DNA of 36,777 nt, from NCBI RefSeq assembly GCF_004571065.1, contig NZ_SPQN01000045.1, positions 1 to 36,777 on the forward strand. The letters are read 5' to 3'. Source of the stretch: Geodermatophilus sp. DF01-2 (lineage in GTDB: Bacteria; Actinomycetota; Actinomycetes; Mycobacteriales; Geodermatophilaceae). Shown here piece after piece: positions 9,303-16,868 of the stretch. The notes beneath the pieces are model-generated. The model was not told the origin of the DNA. It worked only from the letters and a program-made list of their open reading frames with translations, and made no database searches. How positions within the stretch are numbered: position 1 is the stretch's first letter; each line of letters opens with the position of its first letter. The translations under genes and the position numbers were made by a program.

Positions 9303-9308
9303 TACAGT
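9303..9308 (+). promoter_or_regulatory. -10 box (TACAGT) of a probable leaderless transcript
   Basis: TACAGT lies 7 nt before the GTG at 9316, consistent with transcription starting at the first codon. No ribosome-binding site is visible between the two. Confidence 0.5.
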
Positions 9309-9315
9309 CGGGGCC

Positions 9316-9678
9316 GTGTTCTCCCGGCTGCTGACGCCCACATGGGTGCTCCTGCACCTGGTGGTGGCCGCGCTCTTCGTCGGCACGTTCTTCCTGGGCT
9401 ACTGGCAGCTGTCCAAGGCCGAGGCCGGGGGTGGCGCGGTGAACTGGAGCTACGCGCTCCAGTGGCCGCTGTACGGGTTCATGGGCCTGTGGTTCTACGT
9501 GCGCATGTGCCGCGAGGAGGTCAACCGCGACCCCGACGAGGAGGAGCCGGGGTCCGCCCTGGTCCTCTACCAGCGGCCGCGCATCGACACCTCCGGCGAC
9601 CCCGAACTGGCCGCCTACAACGCCCACCTCGCCGAGCTCAACGAGCGGGCGCTGCGCCGGCGGGCCGACCATGGCTGA
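9316..9678 (+). CDS. Small conserved membrane protein, function unknown
   Basis: A 120-residue protein with two predicted helices: WVLLHLVVAALFVGTFFLGYW and WPLYGFMGLWFYVRM, followed by an acidic cytosolic tail (NRDPDEEEPGS). The N-terminal helix with GYWQLSKAE resembles the GxWQ turn seen in SURF1-type oxidase assembly factors, but the protein is far too short to be SURF1, so I do not assign that function. The GTG start is set by the TACAGT box 7 nt upstream; a longer frame exists upstream but reads as non-coding. Its stop overlaps the next gene by 8 bases, so the two are coupled, and ctaC is its divergent neighbour. Confidence 0.75.
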   Translation: MFSRLLTPTWVLLHLVVAALFVGTFFLGYWQLSKAEAGGGAVNWSYALQWPLYGFMGLWFYVRMCREEVNRDPDEEEPGSALVLYQRPRIDTSGDPELAAYNAHLAELNERALRRRADHG

Positions 9679-10039
9679 GCCGGCGACCGCATCGCGGCTG
9701 CCCCGCGCGCTGGCCCGCCGGGTGGGACGCGACGTCCCCGCCGCGCTGACCCGCTACCGGGTGATGGCCTGGATCGTCGGCGTCCTGCTCATCGCGCTGA
9801 TCCTGGTCGCCGTGCCGCTCAAGTACCTCGCCGGGATCGACGGACCGGTCGCCGTCATCGGCACCCTGCACGGCTGGCTCTACTTCGCCTTCTTCCTGAC
9901 CGCCTGCGACCTCGCCCTGCGGGCGCGCTGGACGTCGAAGGGCACCGTCCTCGTGCTCGTGGCCGGCACCGTCCCCATCCTGTCGTTCGTCGCCGAGCGG
10001 ATCGCCACCCGCAGGACCCGCGCCGGCGAACGCGTCTGA
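9671..10039 (+). CDS. DUF3817 family membrane protein
   Basis: A 122-residue protein with three predicted helices: VMAWIVGVLLIALILVAVPL, TLHGWLYFAFFLTACDLAL and GTVLVLVAGTVPILSFVAER. The conserved GTLHGWLYFAF segment and overall length match DUF3817, a family found in actinobacterial membranes with no proven function. It starts at ATG 9671, overlapping the preceding gene by 8 bases, and lies 54 bp before asnB on the same strand. Confidence 0.85.
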   Translation: MAEPATASRLPRALARRVGRDVPAALTRYRVMAWIVGVLLIALILVAVPLKYLAGIDGPVAVIGTLHGWLYFAFFLTACDLALRARWTSKGTVLVLVAGTVPILSFVAERIATRRTRAGERV

Positions 10040-10093
10040 CCCCGTCCCGGCGTCCGCGCCGGACTCGATCCGAACCCGGGAGACCTGCGCCTC

Positions 10094-12025
10094 ATGTGCG
10101 GCCTGCTGGCCTACCTGTCCACCGACGCCGAGCGCGTCACCGACCCGATCGTCGGTGAGGTCCGCGAGGCGCTGCCCTGCCTGCGCCATCGCGGCCCCGA
10201 CGAGACCCAGGTCTGGCACGACGCGCGGGTCGTCTTCGGCTTCAACCGGCTGGCGTTCATCGACATCGAGCACAGCCACCAGCCGATGCCCTACGCGGAC
10301 GGCCGCTACCGGATCGTCTTCAACGGCGAGATCTACAACTACGTGGAGCTGCGCGAGGAGCTCGCGGCCGAGGGCGCGCAGTTCGCCACCGAGGGCGACA
10401 CCGAGGCCATCGTCGCCGGCTACCACCACTGGGGCCAGGACGTCGTCCGGCGGCTGCGCGGCATGTTCGCCTTCGTCATCTGGGACACCCGGACGGGAAC
10501 GGCGTTCGGCGCGCGCGATCCCTTCGGCATCAAGCCGCTGTTCACCGCGCGGCTCGCCGACGGGGCGCTCCTCTTCAGCTCCGAAAAGAAGGCGCTGCTG
10601 GAGATGCTCGGCGGCAGCGAGGCCGCCGGCGGCGTGGACTCCGCCTCGCTGCAGCACTACCTGACGCTGCAGTACGTGCCGGAGCCCGCGACGCTGCACC
10701 GCGGCATCCGGCGGATCGAGAGCGGCACCAGCTTCACCGTCGTGGACGGCGAGTTGCACACCAGCCGCTACTTCCACCCGGCCTTCCCCGTCCGGCCGGT
10801 CGCGAAGGACGAGCAGCAGGGCCTCTACGACCGGATCGCCGAGGTCCTCGACGACTCGGTGCGGGTGCACATGCGTGCCGACGTCACCGTCGGGTCGTTC
10901 CTCTCCGGGGGCATCGACTCCACGGCGATCGCGGCGCTGGCCAAGCGGTACAACCCCGACCTGATGACCTTCACGGTCGGCTTCGAGCGCCAGGGCTTCT
11001 CGGAGATCGACGTCGCCGCCGAGTCGGCCGCGGCGATCGGCGTGGAGCACGTGACCAAGGTGGTCACGCCGGAGGAGTTCGCCGAGTCGATCCCGCTGGT
11101 GGTCTGGTACCTCGACGACCCGGTCGCCGATCCGGCGCTCGTGCCGCTGTACTTCGTGGCCCGCGAGGCCCGCAAGCACGTGAAGGTGGTGCTCTCCGGT
11201 GAGGGCGCCGACGAGCTCTTCGGCGGCTACAACATCTACCGCGAGCCGCTCTCCCTGGCCGCCTTCGACCGGCTGCCCGGCGGCATCCGTCGCGCGCTCG
11301 GCTCGCTGTCGGTGAAGCTGCCCGACGGCATGCGCGGCAAGGACCTGCTGCGCCGCGGCTCCATCCCCCTGAGGCAGCGGTACTACGGCAACGCGCGGAT
11401 CTTCCGGGACGACGAGCTGGGCTTCCTCGAGCGCCGCGACCCCGACCTCTCGCACGTCGCCGTCACCCGCGAGCTCTACGAGCGCACCCGTGCAGCCGGC
11501 TACGACGACGTGACCGCCATGCAGTACGTCGACCTGTTCACCTGGTTGCGCGGGGACATCCTGGTCAAGGCCGACAAGATGACGATGGCCAACTCGCTGG
11601 AGCTGCGGGTGCCCTTCCTCGACCCCGAGGTCTTCGCGGTGGCCGGCACGCTGCCGGTGGACCAGCGGGTGACCCGGGAGACGACGAAGTACGCGCTGCG
11701 CCGCGCGCTGGAGCAGATCGTCCCGGCGCACGTGCTCGACCGCCGCAAGCTCGGCTTCCCCGTGCCGACCCGGCACTGGCTGGCCGACGACCTGTACGAC
11801 TGGGCCCGCACCGTCATCGCGGAGAGCCAGACCGACGAGTGGCTCGACCGTGCGCAGGTGCTGGACATGCTGGAGGCGCACCGGGCCAACATGGCCGCGG
11901 GCAGCCCGGTCGACCTCTCCCGGAAGCTGTGGACGCTGCTGGTGTTCATGGTCTGGCACGGCATCTTCGTCGAGCAGCGGATCAAGCCCGACGTCCCCGA
12001 GACCATCTACCCCGTGAGGTTGTAG
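10094..12025 (+). CDS. asnB: Asparagine synthase (glutamine-hydrolysing)
   Basis: A 643-residue two-domain enzyme. The N-terminal class II glutamine amidotransferase begins MCGLLAYLS, with Cys2 as nucleophile after Met removal, and has RHRGPDE, FNGEIYNY and EGDTEAI. The C-terminal synthetase domain has the ATP pyrophosphatase loop FLSGGIDST (SGGIDS at 271-276) and SGEGADELFGGY. It makes Asn from Asp, Gln and ATP; mycobacterial relatives at this locus also influence amidation of the cell wall, but that is not visible here. GGGAG lies about 11 nt before the ATG. A 16-bp hairpin terminator follows immediately. Position between ctaC and the erpA-like gene matches Rv2201. Confidence 0.94.
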   Translation: MCGLLAYLSTDAERVTDPIVGEVREALPCLRHRGPDETQVWHDARVVFGFNRLAFIDIEHSHQPMPYADGRYRIVFNGEIYNYVELREELAAEGAQFATEGDTEAIVAGYHHWGQDVVRRLRGMFAFVIWDTRTGTAFGARDPFGIKPLFTARLADGALLFSSEKKALLEMLGGSEAAGGVDSASLQHYLTLQYVPEPATLHRGIRRIESGTSFTVVDGELHTSRYFHPAFPVRPVAKDEQQGLYDRIAEVLDDSVRVHMRADVTVGSFLSGGIDSTAIAALAKRYNPDLMTFTVGFERQGFSEIDVAAESAAAIGVEHVTKVVTPEEFAESIPLVVWYLDDPVADPALVPLYFVAREARKHVKVVLSGEGADELFGGYNIYREPLSLAAFDRLPGGIRRALGSLSVKLPDGMRGKDLLRRGSIPLRQRYYGNARIFRDDELGFLERRDPDLSHVAVTRELYERTRAAGYDDVTAMQYVDLFTWLRGDILVKADKMTMANSLELRVPFLDPEVFAVAGTLPVDQRVTRETTKYALRRALEQIVPAHVLDRRKLGFPVPTRHWLADDLYDWARTVIAESQTDEWLDRAQVLDMLEAHRANMAAGSPVDLSRKLWTLLVFMVWHGIFVEQRIKPDVPETIYPVRL

Positions 12026-12030
12026 CGCTG

Positions 12031-12078
12031 GCGTCGAAGGCCCGGTTCCTCCCGCAGGAAAGACCGGGCCTTCGACGC
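12031..12078. terminator. Strong hairpin terminator after asnB
   Basis: GCGTCGAAGGCCCGGT (12031-12046) pairs perfectly over 16 bp with 12063-12078; a nested TCCT/AGGA stem lies in the loop. It starts 5 bp after the asnB stop and could act in both directions. Confidence 0.85.
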
Positions 12079-12118
12079 ATCTGAGGTGAGCCGCCATGCG
12101 ACCGGCGGTGCCGCGTTG

Positions 12119-12237
12119 CGGGGCCCGGAGGGCTCCCGACGCGGTGCCGCGGACACACTCAGCGTGGCCGGGGCACGGCACCTGGCCGCGCTGTCGGCCG
12201 GGAGGCCGACGATGTCACAGTGTCACCGCTCAGCTGA
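12119..12237 (+). repeat. Family B intergenic element (copy B1)
   Basis: Contains the family core GGCACCTGGCCGCG (12177-12190) followed by the hairpin GTCGGCC-GGGA-GGCCGAC (12193-12210) and TGTCA. Upstream parts (GGAGGGCTCCCG, CTCAGCG) are also shared with copies at 28941-29080 and, inverted, 36517-36623. It lies between the converging asnB and erpA and reaches the erpA stop codon. Confidence 0.7.
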
Positions 12238-12577
12238 AGGAGTCACCGCAGGCGCAGGAGCCGGTGGCGTTCGGGTTGTCGATCGTGAAGCCCTGCTTTT
12301 CGATCGTGTCGACGAAGTCGATGACCGCGCCGCCGAGGTACGGGCCGCTCATCCGGTCGACGATGACCTCGACACCACCGAACTCGAAGGTCTGGTCGCC
12401 GTCGAGGAACCGCTCGTCGAAGAAGAGCTGGTAGCGCAGGCCCGAGCAGCCGCCGGGCTGGACGGCGATGCGCAGGCGGAGGTCGTCGCGACCCTCCTGG
12501 TCCAGCAGCGTCTTGACCTTGGCGGCAGCGGGGTCGCTGAGGATGACGCCGGTGGCCGTGGTGTCCTGCACCGTCAT
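12230..12577 (-). CDS. erpA: A-type iron-sulfur cluster carrier (HesB/ErpA/IscA family)
   Basis: A 115-residue A-type carrier that hands Fe-S clusters to apo-enzymes. The three conserved cysteines are present: C44 in GGCSGLRYQ, and C108 and C110 in the terminal GSCACGDSFS. VPGG-like AVQPGGCSG and DNPNATGSCACG are family signatures. GGAGGA lies 8 nt upstream of the ATG. The M. tuberculosis counterpart in the same place is Rv2204c. Possible clients in this window are LipA (two 4Fe-4S clusters) and QcrA, which is inference. It is divergent from the DUF3043 gene. Confidence 0.93.
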   Translation of the reverse strand: MTVQDTTATGVILSDPAAAKVKTLLDQEGRDDLRLRIAVQPGGCSGLRYQLFFDERFLDGDQTFEFGGVEVIVDRMSGPYLGGAVIDFVDTIEKQGFTIDNPNATGSCACGDSFS

Positions 12578-12710
12578 GTTGGAAGTCCTCCCACGTTCGA
12601 GGGTGCCTGCTGCGGCACGTCCTGCAGCAGACCAACGCCGCCGGAGCGGAGCCTCTTCCCACTGTACGGCGTCCGGTGCCGCGCAGGCCGGGATCGGCCG
12701 AGGTCGCACG

Positions 12711-12716
12711 TAGACT
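12711..12716 (+). promoter_or_regulatory. -10 box (TAGACT) of a probable leaderless transcript
   Basis: TAGACT lies 7 nt before the GTG at 12724, and this position decides the start of the DUF3043 gene. Confidence 0.5.
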
Positions 12717-12723
12717 CGCGGCC

Positions 12724-13335
12724 GTGAAGCTCCGCCTGCCCGGGCGTCGCGACCGCACCGAGGCCGCCCCCGACCCCGCCGCCGACCTGGCCACCCAACA
12801 GCTGGTGAAGACGGCCGGCAAGGGCCGGCCCACGCCCAGGCGCAGCGAGGCCCAGGGCCGCCGCCCCGGCCCTCCCCCGCCGCCGCCGGCCACCCGCAAG
12901 GAGGCCTACAAGCGGATGCGGCAGCAACGGGCGGCCACCCGGGGCACCGCCCGCGCCGCCGCCGCACGGGGGGACGACAGCTACCTGCCGATCCGCGACC
13001 GCGGCCCGGTGCGCCGGCTCGTGCGTGACGTCGTCGACGCCCGCCGCAACGCCGGGAGCTTCTTCCTGGTCGTTGCCGGGCTGGTGCTCGCCGGCTACTT
13101 CGTGCCCAGCCCCGCGGTGCAGAGCTACACGGTCTTCATCTGGTTCGTCTTCTTCCTCGTGATCATCGCGGACTCCGTCGTCCTCGGTCGGCGGATCAAG
13201 AAGAAGGTGCTCGAGCGGTTCCCCGACCAGGACCACAAGATGAAGAGCCTGGTGTGGTACGGCGTCACCCGGGCCACCATGGTCCGCCGCTGGCGCTTCC
13301 CCAAGCCCGAGGTGGCCCCGGGCGCCCAGGTCTGA
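12724..13335 (+). CDS. DUF3043 family membrane protein
   Basis: A 203-residue protein with a long basic, Pro-rich N-terminus (PPPPPPATRKEAYKRMRQQRA), the conserved YLPIRDRGPVRRLVRDVVDARRN block, and two membrane helices (AGSFFLVVAGLVLAGYFVP, VFIWFVFFLVIIADSVVLG) followed by RRIKKKVLERFP. This layout is that of DUF3043, common in actinobacteria next to the Fe-S carrier gene and of unknown function. Start GTG 12724 follows a TAGACT box. A 14-bp hairpin follows the stop. Confidence 0.88.
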   Translation: MKLRLPGRRDRTEAAPDPAADLATQQLVKTAGKGRPTPRRSEAQGRRPGPPPPPPATRKEAYKRMRQQRAATRGTARAAAARGDDSYLPIRDRGPVRRLVRDVVDARRNAGSFFLVVAGLVLAGYFVPSPAVQSYTVFIWFVFFLVIIADSVVLGRRIKKKVLERFPDQDHKMKSLVWYGVTRATMVRRWRFPKPEVAPGAQV

Positions 13336-13357
13336 GCGCCGGGGGCTGAGCGGCCGG

Positions 13358-13394
13358 CCCGGTCGTCGGGACCCGTGGATTCCCGACGACCGGG
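13358..13394 (+). terminator. Hairpin terminator after the DUF3043 gene
   Basis: CCCGGTCGTCGGGA (13358-13371) pairs perfectly with TCCCGACGACCGGG (13381-13394) across 9 nt. The right arm doubles as the first codons of the aldo/keto reductase remnant. Confidence 0.65.
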
Positions 13395-13878
13395 CGGTTC
13401 CGGTCTCTCCATCTCCGCGGTCGCCTACGGCGACTGCTGATCCACGGCGGCCGGGTCGGGGACGGCGCGCACGCCTGCGTCCGCGCCGTCCCGACGCCGG
13501 CATCGCCACCTCCGACGCCGCCGACGGCTACGCCGGGAACCCGGGCCGAGGCGGTGCTCGGTCAGGCCCTGGCCGGCCGGTGCCGCGAGGAGATGGAGGT
13601 CTTCACCAGGACCTACTGGCCGACCGGTCCCGGCCACAACGGCCGCGGGCTGTCCCGCACGCACGTCGTCGAGAGCTGTCACGCCTGGCCGTGGCGGCTG
13701 CGGACTCGACCTCCACCGGGCGCACCGCTACGACCCCACGGTGCCCGCTCGAGGAGACGATGACCGTTTCCCGACCTCGTCCGGGTCGATGCGGAGGGTT
13801 CCTGCGCGACGACGTGCTCACCCGGGTGCAGCCGCTGCGGCCCGTTGCCGAGGACCTCGACCTGTCCATGCCTACGTG
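13375..13878 (+). pseudogene. Decayed aldo/keto reductase gene (potassium-channel beta-subunit type)
   Basis: Pieces of an NADPH-dependent aldo/keto reductase can be read in shifting frames. From GTG 13375: RRPGGSGLSISAVAYGD, then a one-base loss near 13436 makes a TGA; the next frame gives LIHGGRVGDGAHACVRAV; another frame gives DAGIATSDAADGYAG (catalytic Asp and Tyr region); then RAEAVLGQALAGRCREEMEVFTR and the stretch around TYWPTGPGHNGRGLSR; then RAHRYDPTVP and LEETM in two more frames. A large internal part, probably over 100 codons, is absent before DDVLTRVQPLRPVAEDLDLSM (to 13878). With a stop, several frameshifts and a deletion it cannot encode an enzyme. The match to the family is from memory of its motifs. 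Confidence 0.75.
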
Positions 13879-14084
13879 GCGGCCAGGCCCATCGGCCCGT
13901 AGACCTCCTGCTCGCCGTCGAACAGCGTCACCGTGGCGACCCCGCGCTCGAGCAGGTCCCGCCAGTTCTCCCCCAGCCAGGACTCCGCGTCGCCCTGGTT
14001 CTCCGCCTGCGGGACCTCGACCCCGACCGTGGCCGGGTCGAGCTCCGCCCCCGAGGGGTCCTCCAGCCGCCAGTACCAGCTCAT
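13872..14084 (-). CDS. Small conserved actinobacterial protein, function unknown
   Basis: A 70-residue soluble acidic protein beginning MSWYWRLEDPSGAEL and continuing with QGDAESWLGENWRDLLERGVATVTLFDGEQEVYGPMGL. This WYWRLED...SWLGENW...VTLFDG...YGPMGL pattern recurs as a small hypothetical protein in many actinobacteria, which supports it as real; no function is known to me. It stands alone, converging on the aldo/keto reductase remnant and divergent from the envelope cluster. Confidence 0.8.
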   Translation of the reverse strand: MSWYWRLEDPSGAELDPATVGVEVPQAENQGDAESWLGENWRDLLERGVATVTLFDGEQEVYGPMGLAAT

Positions 14085-14209
14085 GGCCGCAGGTTAGTGA
14101 CCCGCCCGCGGACGGCGCCGTGCCCGGAGTGTGACCGCGCGTCTGGTTATCCCGGCGATCCTCGGGGGCATGTGAGGTCATCGACACGCCTTCCCGGACC
14201 GGAGGACCG

Positions 14210-14647
14210 ATGACCGACCCCACCACGGGCGCCAGCCGCGCGCCCCTGCCTCCCCCCGCCCCCGAGGACGCCTCGACCGGGCAGCTGATCGGCCAGCTGA
14301 CCGAGCAGATCAGCCGACTGGTCCGCGACGAGGCCCGGCTCGCGCAGGCCGAGGTGACCCAGAAGGCCAAGCGGCTCGGCGTCGGCGCCGGCCTGTTCGG
14401 CGGCGCCGGCCTGTTCGCGTTCTTCGGCCTGGCCGTGCTCATCGCCGCCGCCGTCCTCGCCCTGGCCCTGGCCCTGGCCGACTGGCTGGCCGCGCTCATC
14501 GTCGCCGCCGTGCTCTTCGCCATCGCCGGCGTCCTCGCACTGGTCGGCAAGAAGGACGTCCAGAAGGGCACGCCCCCCGTGCCGACCCAGGCCATCGCCA
14601 GCACCAAGACCGACATCGCGACGGTGAAGGAGAGTGCACGCCGGTGA
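14210..14647 (+). CDS. Phage-holin-like membrane protein (DUF1469/holin superfamily 6)
   Basis: A 145-residue protein: a Pro-rich start, an amphipathic segment TGQLIGQLTEQISRLVRDEARLAQAEV, then two helix-rich membrane stretches (GAGLFAFFGLAVLIAAAVLALALALA and ALIVAAVLFAIAGVLALVG). The LVRDEARLAQAEV block followed by a helical hairpin is the signature of the actinobacterial phage-holin-like family, which is chromosomal and not a sign of prophage. It starts a four-gene cluster; its stop overlaps the next GTG by 4 bases (GTGA). ATG 14210 is preceded by CCGGAGGA. Confidence 0.87.
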   Translation: MTDPTTGASRAPLPPPAPEDASTGQLIGQLTEQISRLVRDEARLAQAEVTQKAKRLGVGAGLFGGAGLFAFFGLAVLIAAAVLALALALADWLAALIVAAVLFAIAGVLALVGKKDVQKGTPPVPTQAIASTKTDIATVKESARR

Positions 14648-15261
14648 GTACCCCAGCCAACCCCGGCCCCGACGGGGCCGCCCGGACGTCGGACGGCGGC
14701 ACCACCCCCAGCGACCCCGACGCCATCAAGGCCGACATCGAGGCCACCCGCGCCGAGCTCGGCCGCACCGTCGACGAGCTCTCGCAGCGCCTCGACGTCC
14801 CGGCCCGGGCCCGCGAGAACGCCTACCGGGCCCGGGACACCGCGGTCGAGACCTATCGGGAGAACCCGCCGGCCGTCATCGGCGCCGGCGCGAGCCTGGC
14901 CGCCCTCGTCGGCCTCCTGGTGTGGCGCCGGCTCACCAGGAACCGCCGGGTCGCGAAGAAAGAGGCCAAGCAGGAGGCCAGGCGGCTCGCCGCCCGCCGG
15001 GCCGCCGCCGAGAAGGCCGTCCGGAAGGCAGCGGCGAAGAACGCCGAGCAGGCCCGTCGGGCAGCGGCCGAGCAGGCTGCCCGAAGGGCAGCGGCGAACA
15101 AGGCGAAGCAGGTGCGCCGTGCCGCGGCCGCCAAGGCCGCGCGCAAGGCCGCGGCGGACAGGGCGAAGCGAGTCCGCCGGGCCACGGCCGCCAAGGCCGC
15201 CCGCAAGACAGCGGCGAAGAAGACGAAGCGGGTCCGCCGGGCCGTGGGGAGGGCGACGTGA
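14644..15261 (+). CDS. DUF3618 protein with long basic Lys/Ala/Arg repeat tail
   Basis: A 205-residue protein. Residues about 25-70 hold the DUF3618 pattern IKADIEATRAELGRTVDELSQRLDV, followed by a helix PPAVIGAGASLAALVGLLVW. The last 100 residues are almost only Ala, Lys and Arg in an irregular tandem repeat around VRRA-AAKAARKAAA. Such tails resemble histone H1-like or nucleoid-binding tails, so membrane-nucleoid contact is possible; this is inference. It is coupled on both sides by 4-base GTGA overlaps. The repeat also produces spurious open frames on both strands. Confidence 0.87.
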   Translation: MSTPANPGPDGAARTSDGGTTPSDPDAIKADIEATRAELGRTVDELSQRLDVPARARENAYRARDTAVETYRENPPAVIGAGASLAALVGLLVWRRLTRNRRVAKKEAKQEARRLAARRAAAEKAVRKAAAKNAEQARRAAAEQAARRAAANKAKQVRRAAAAKAARKAAADRAKRVRRATAAKAARKTAAKKTKRVRRAVGRAT

Positions 15262-15533
15262 GCAGCACGGGGGCCAAACTCGTCTACCGGCCGATCGGGC
15301 TGCTCAGCGGAATCCTGGCCGGTGTCGTGTCCGGCGCGGTCTTCAAGCAGGTCTGGAGGCGCGTGGCCAAGGAGGACGACGCTCCCGACGCGCTGCAGAG
15401 CGAGTACCGGATGCGTGAGGTCGTGCTGGCCGCCGCGCTCCAGGGTGCGATCTTCGCCGCCACCAAGGCGGCCATCGACCGGGCCGGGGCCCGCGGCTTC
15501 ACCAAGCTGACCGGCACCTGGCCGGGCGACTGA
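15258..15533 (+). CDS. DUF4235 family membrane protein
   Basis: A 91-residue protein beginning with GTG 15258, which overlaps the upstream TGA. It reads GAKLVYRPIGLLSGILAGVVSGAVFKQVWR, then DAPDALQSEYRMREVVLAAALQGAIFAATKAAIDRAGARGFTKLTGTWPGD. The two hydrophobic segments, the W[RK]-like turn and the final KLTGTWPG match DUF4235, whose members occur beside DUF3618 and holin-like genes. Function unknown; presumably an inner-membrane component of the same envelope module. Confidence 0.87.
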   Translation: MSSTGAKLVYRPIGLLSGILAGVVSGAVFKQVWRRVAKEDDAPDALQSEYRMREVVLAAALQGAIFAATKAAIDRAGARGFTKLTGTWPGD

Positions 15534-15534
15534 C

Positions 15535-16671
15535 GTGGCCGGCACCCGGCACCGCGACAGCGCGGTCGATCGGATCCGGGAGCGGGTCGAGGAGAAGGCG
15601 GCCCGCCGGGCGGCCGCCAGGGCGGCCGAGGCACGCGGGCCCCATCCGCATGCCGACCGGCTGCCGCCCGGGGCGCCGGGCGAGCACCAGCTGCCCGGCA
15701 TCACCGCGGAGCGGCCCACCGACATTCCCTGGCGCGGGTGGAAGCAGGTCGTCAAGCGGGCGTGGGCGGAGAACAAGGCCGACAACATGCCCATCGTCGC
15801 CGGCGGTGTGGCGTTCTGGGGCTTCCTGTCCATCTTCCCCGCGCTGATCGCGATGATCTCGATCTACGGGCTGGTGGCCTCACCGGAGACCGTGACCCAG
15901 CAGATCGAGGACCTCTCCGCACAACTCCCCGAGAGCGCGGCCCTGCTCATCGAGGACCAACTGCGCGACATCGCCACCGGCAGCGGCGGTGCGCTGACCG
16001 TCGGCCTGGTGGTCTCCGTCCTCGGCGCGCTGTGGACGGCCTCCGGCGGGGTGAACAACCTGGTCACCGCGGTGAACATCGCCTACGACGAGGTGGAGAC
16101 CCGCAACTTCGTGAAGCTGCGGGCCACGTCACTGGCGCTCACGCTGGGCGCGGTCGTCTTCGTGCTGATCACCTTCAGCCTGGTGGCCGTCGTCCCGGCC
16201 GTGCTCAACGCCCTGCCGCTCGGCCCGTTCGCCACGATCCTGACCCAGGTCGCGAGATGGGTGCTTCTGCTGGCCGTGTTCGCCGGGTCCCTGGCCGTCG
16301 TCTACCGCATCGCCCCGGACAGGGACAACCCGAAGCTGCGCTGGGTCAACCTCGGCGCCGTCGTCGTCACCATCGTCTGGGCCCTGGTCAGCGTGGCGTT
16401 CAGCTTCTACGTCGACCGATTCGGTAGCTACAACGAGACCTACGGCACGATCGCCGGGGTCATCGTCCTGATGCTCTGGCTCTACCTCACCTGCTACCTG
16501 GTGCTGCTGGGTGCCGAGATCAACTCCGAGGCCGAGCACCAGACGGCGCAGGACACGACGCAGGGCCCGGCCCAGCCCATGGGGAAGCGGGACGCGGTGG
16601 TCGCCGACTCGCTCCCGGACAAGCCGGAACCGTCCAAGGAGGACAGGGACCCGACTCGCAAGAACGCCTGA
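15535..16671 (+). CDS. YihY/virulence factor BrkB family membrane protein
   Basis: A 378-residue protein with an Arg/Ala-rich N-terminal stretch, the entry motif ADNMPIVAGGVAFWGFLSIFPALIAM, and about six membrane helices ending in GSYNETYGTIAGVIVLMLWLYLTCYLVLLGAEINSEAE, the strongest signature of the YihY/BrkB family. The C-terminal tail is hydrophilic and charged. The family is often mislabelled ribonuclease BN; it is an integral membrane protein of uncertain role. Its GTG begins one base after the DUF4235 stop, so the four genes form one operon. It ends before a family A repeat region facing gcvT. Confidence 0.9.
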   Translation: MAGTRHRDSAVDRIRERVEEKAARRAAARAAEARGPHPHADRLPPGAPGEHQLPGITAERPTDIPWRGWKQVVKRAWAENKADNMPIVAGGVAFWGFLSIFPALIAMISIYGLVASPETVTQQIEDLSAQLPESAALLIEDQLRDIATGSGGALTVGLVVSVLGALWTASGGVNNLVTAVNIAYDEVETRNFVKLRATSLALTLGAVVFVLITFSLVAVVPAVLNALPLGPFATILTQVARWVLLLAVFAGSLAVVYRIAPDRDNPKLRWVNLGAVVVTIVWALVSVAFSFYVDRFGSYNETYGTIAGVIVLMLWLYLTCYLVLLGAEINSEAEHQTAQDTTQGPAQPMGKRDAVVADSLPDKPEPSKEDRDPTRKNA

Positions 16672-16689
16672 TGGCGGTCCCTTCTCGGC

Positions 16690-16866
16690 CTTTCCGAGCT
16701 TGCCAGGGATGGGGAGGACGGCGGCCCCCTGCGGGGTCCCCGGATCTCCTGGCGTGCCCTGGGCTTCCCAAGGGCTCGGGAACAGAGTCCTAGGACGAGC
16801 GGCAGGGGTGGCCTCGTCCCGGGTCCCGCCCCGAGCCTGCGACGGGGTGCGGAGGACGAGGCCCTT
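16690..16866. repeat. Family A repeat region (copy A2 and a degenerate copy)
   Basis: Copy A2 has arms GCCTCGTCC (16811-16819) and GGACGAGGC (16854-16862), a 9-bp perfect pairing, around CGGGTCCCG and GAGCCTGCGA, followed by CCTTT. A degenerate copy (GAGCTTGCCAGG, GGGGAGGACGG) occupies about 16690-16730. It fills the convergent gap between yihY and gcvT. Confidence 0.7.
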
Positions 16867-16868
16867 TC

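Noticed and set aside
9030-9315. Promoter for ctaC at an AGACTA (minus TAGTCT) site near 9135
   Set aside because: A -10-like box is present but no -35 partner or other support was found, so it is not listed as a feature.
14210-14647. Holin-like gene as a sign of prophage
   Set aside because: No other phage genes are present; this family is a normal chromosomal companion of DUF3618/DUF4235 in actinobacteria.
16690-16866. CRISPR-like repeats in the family A regions
   Set aside because: Copies are dispersed, palindromic and unequally spaced, without regular spacers or cas genes.
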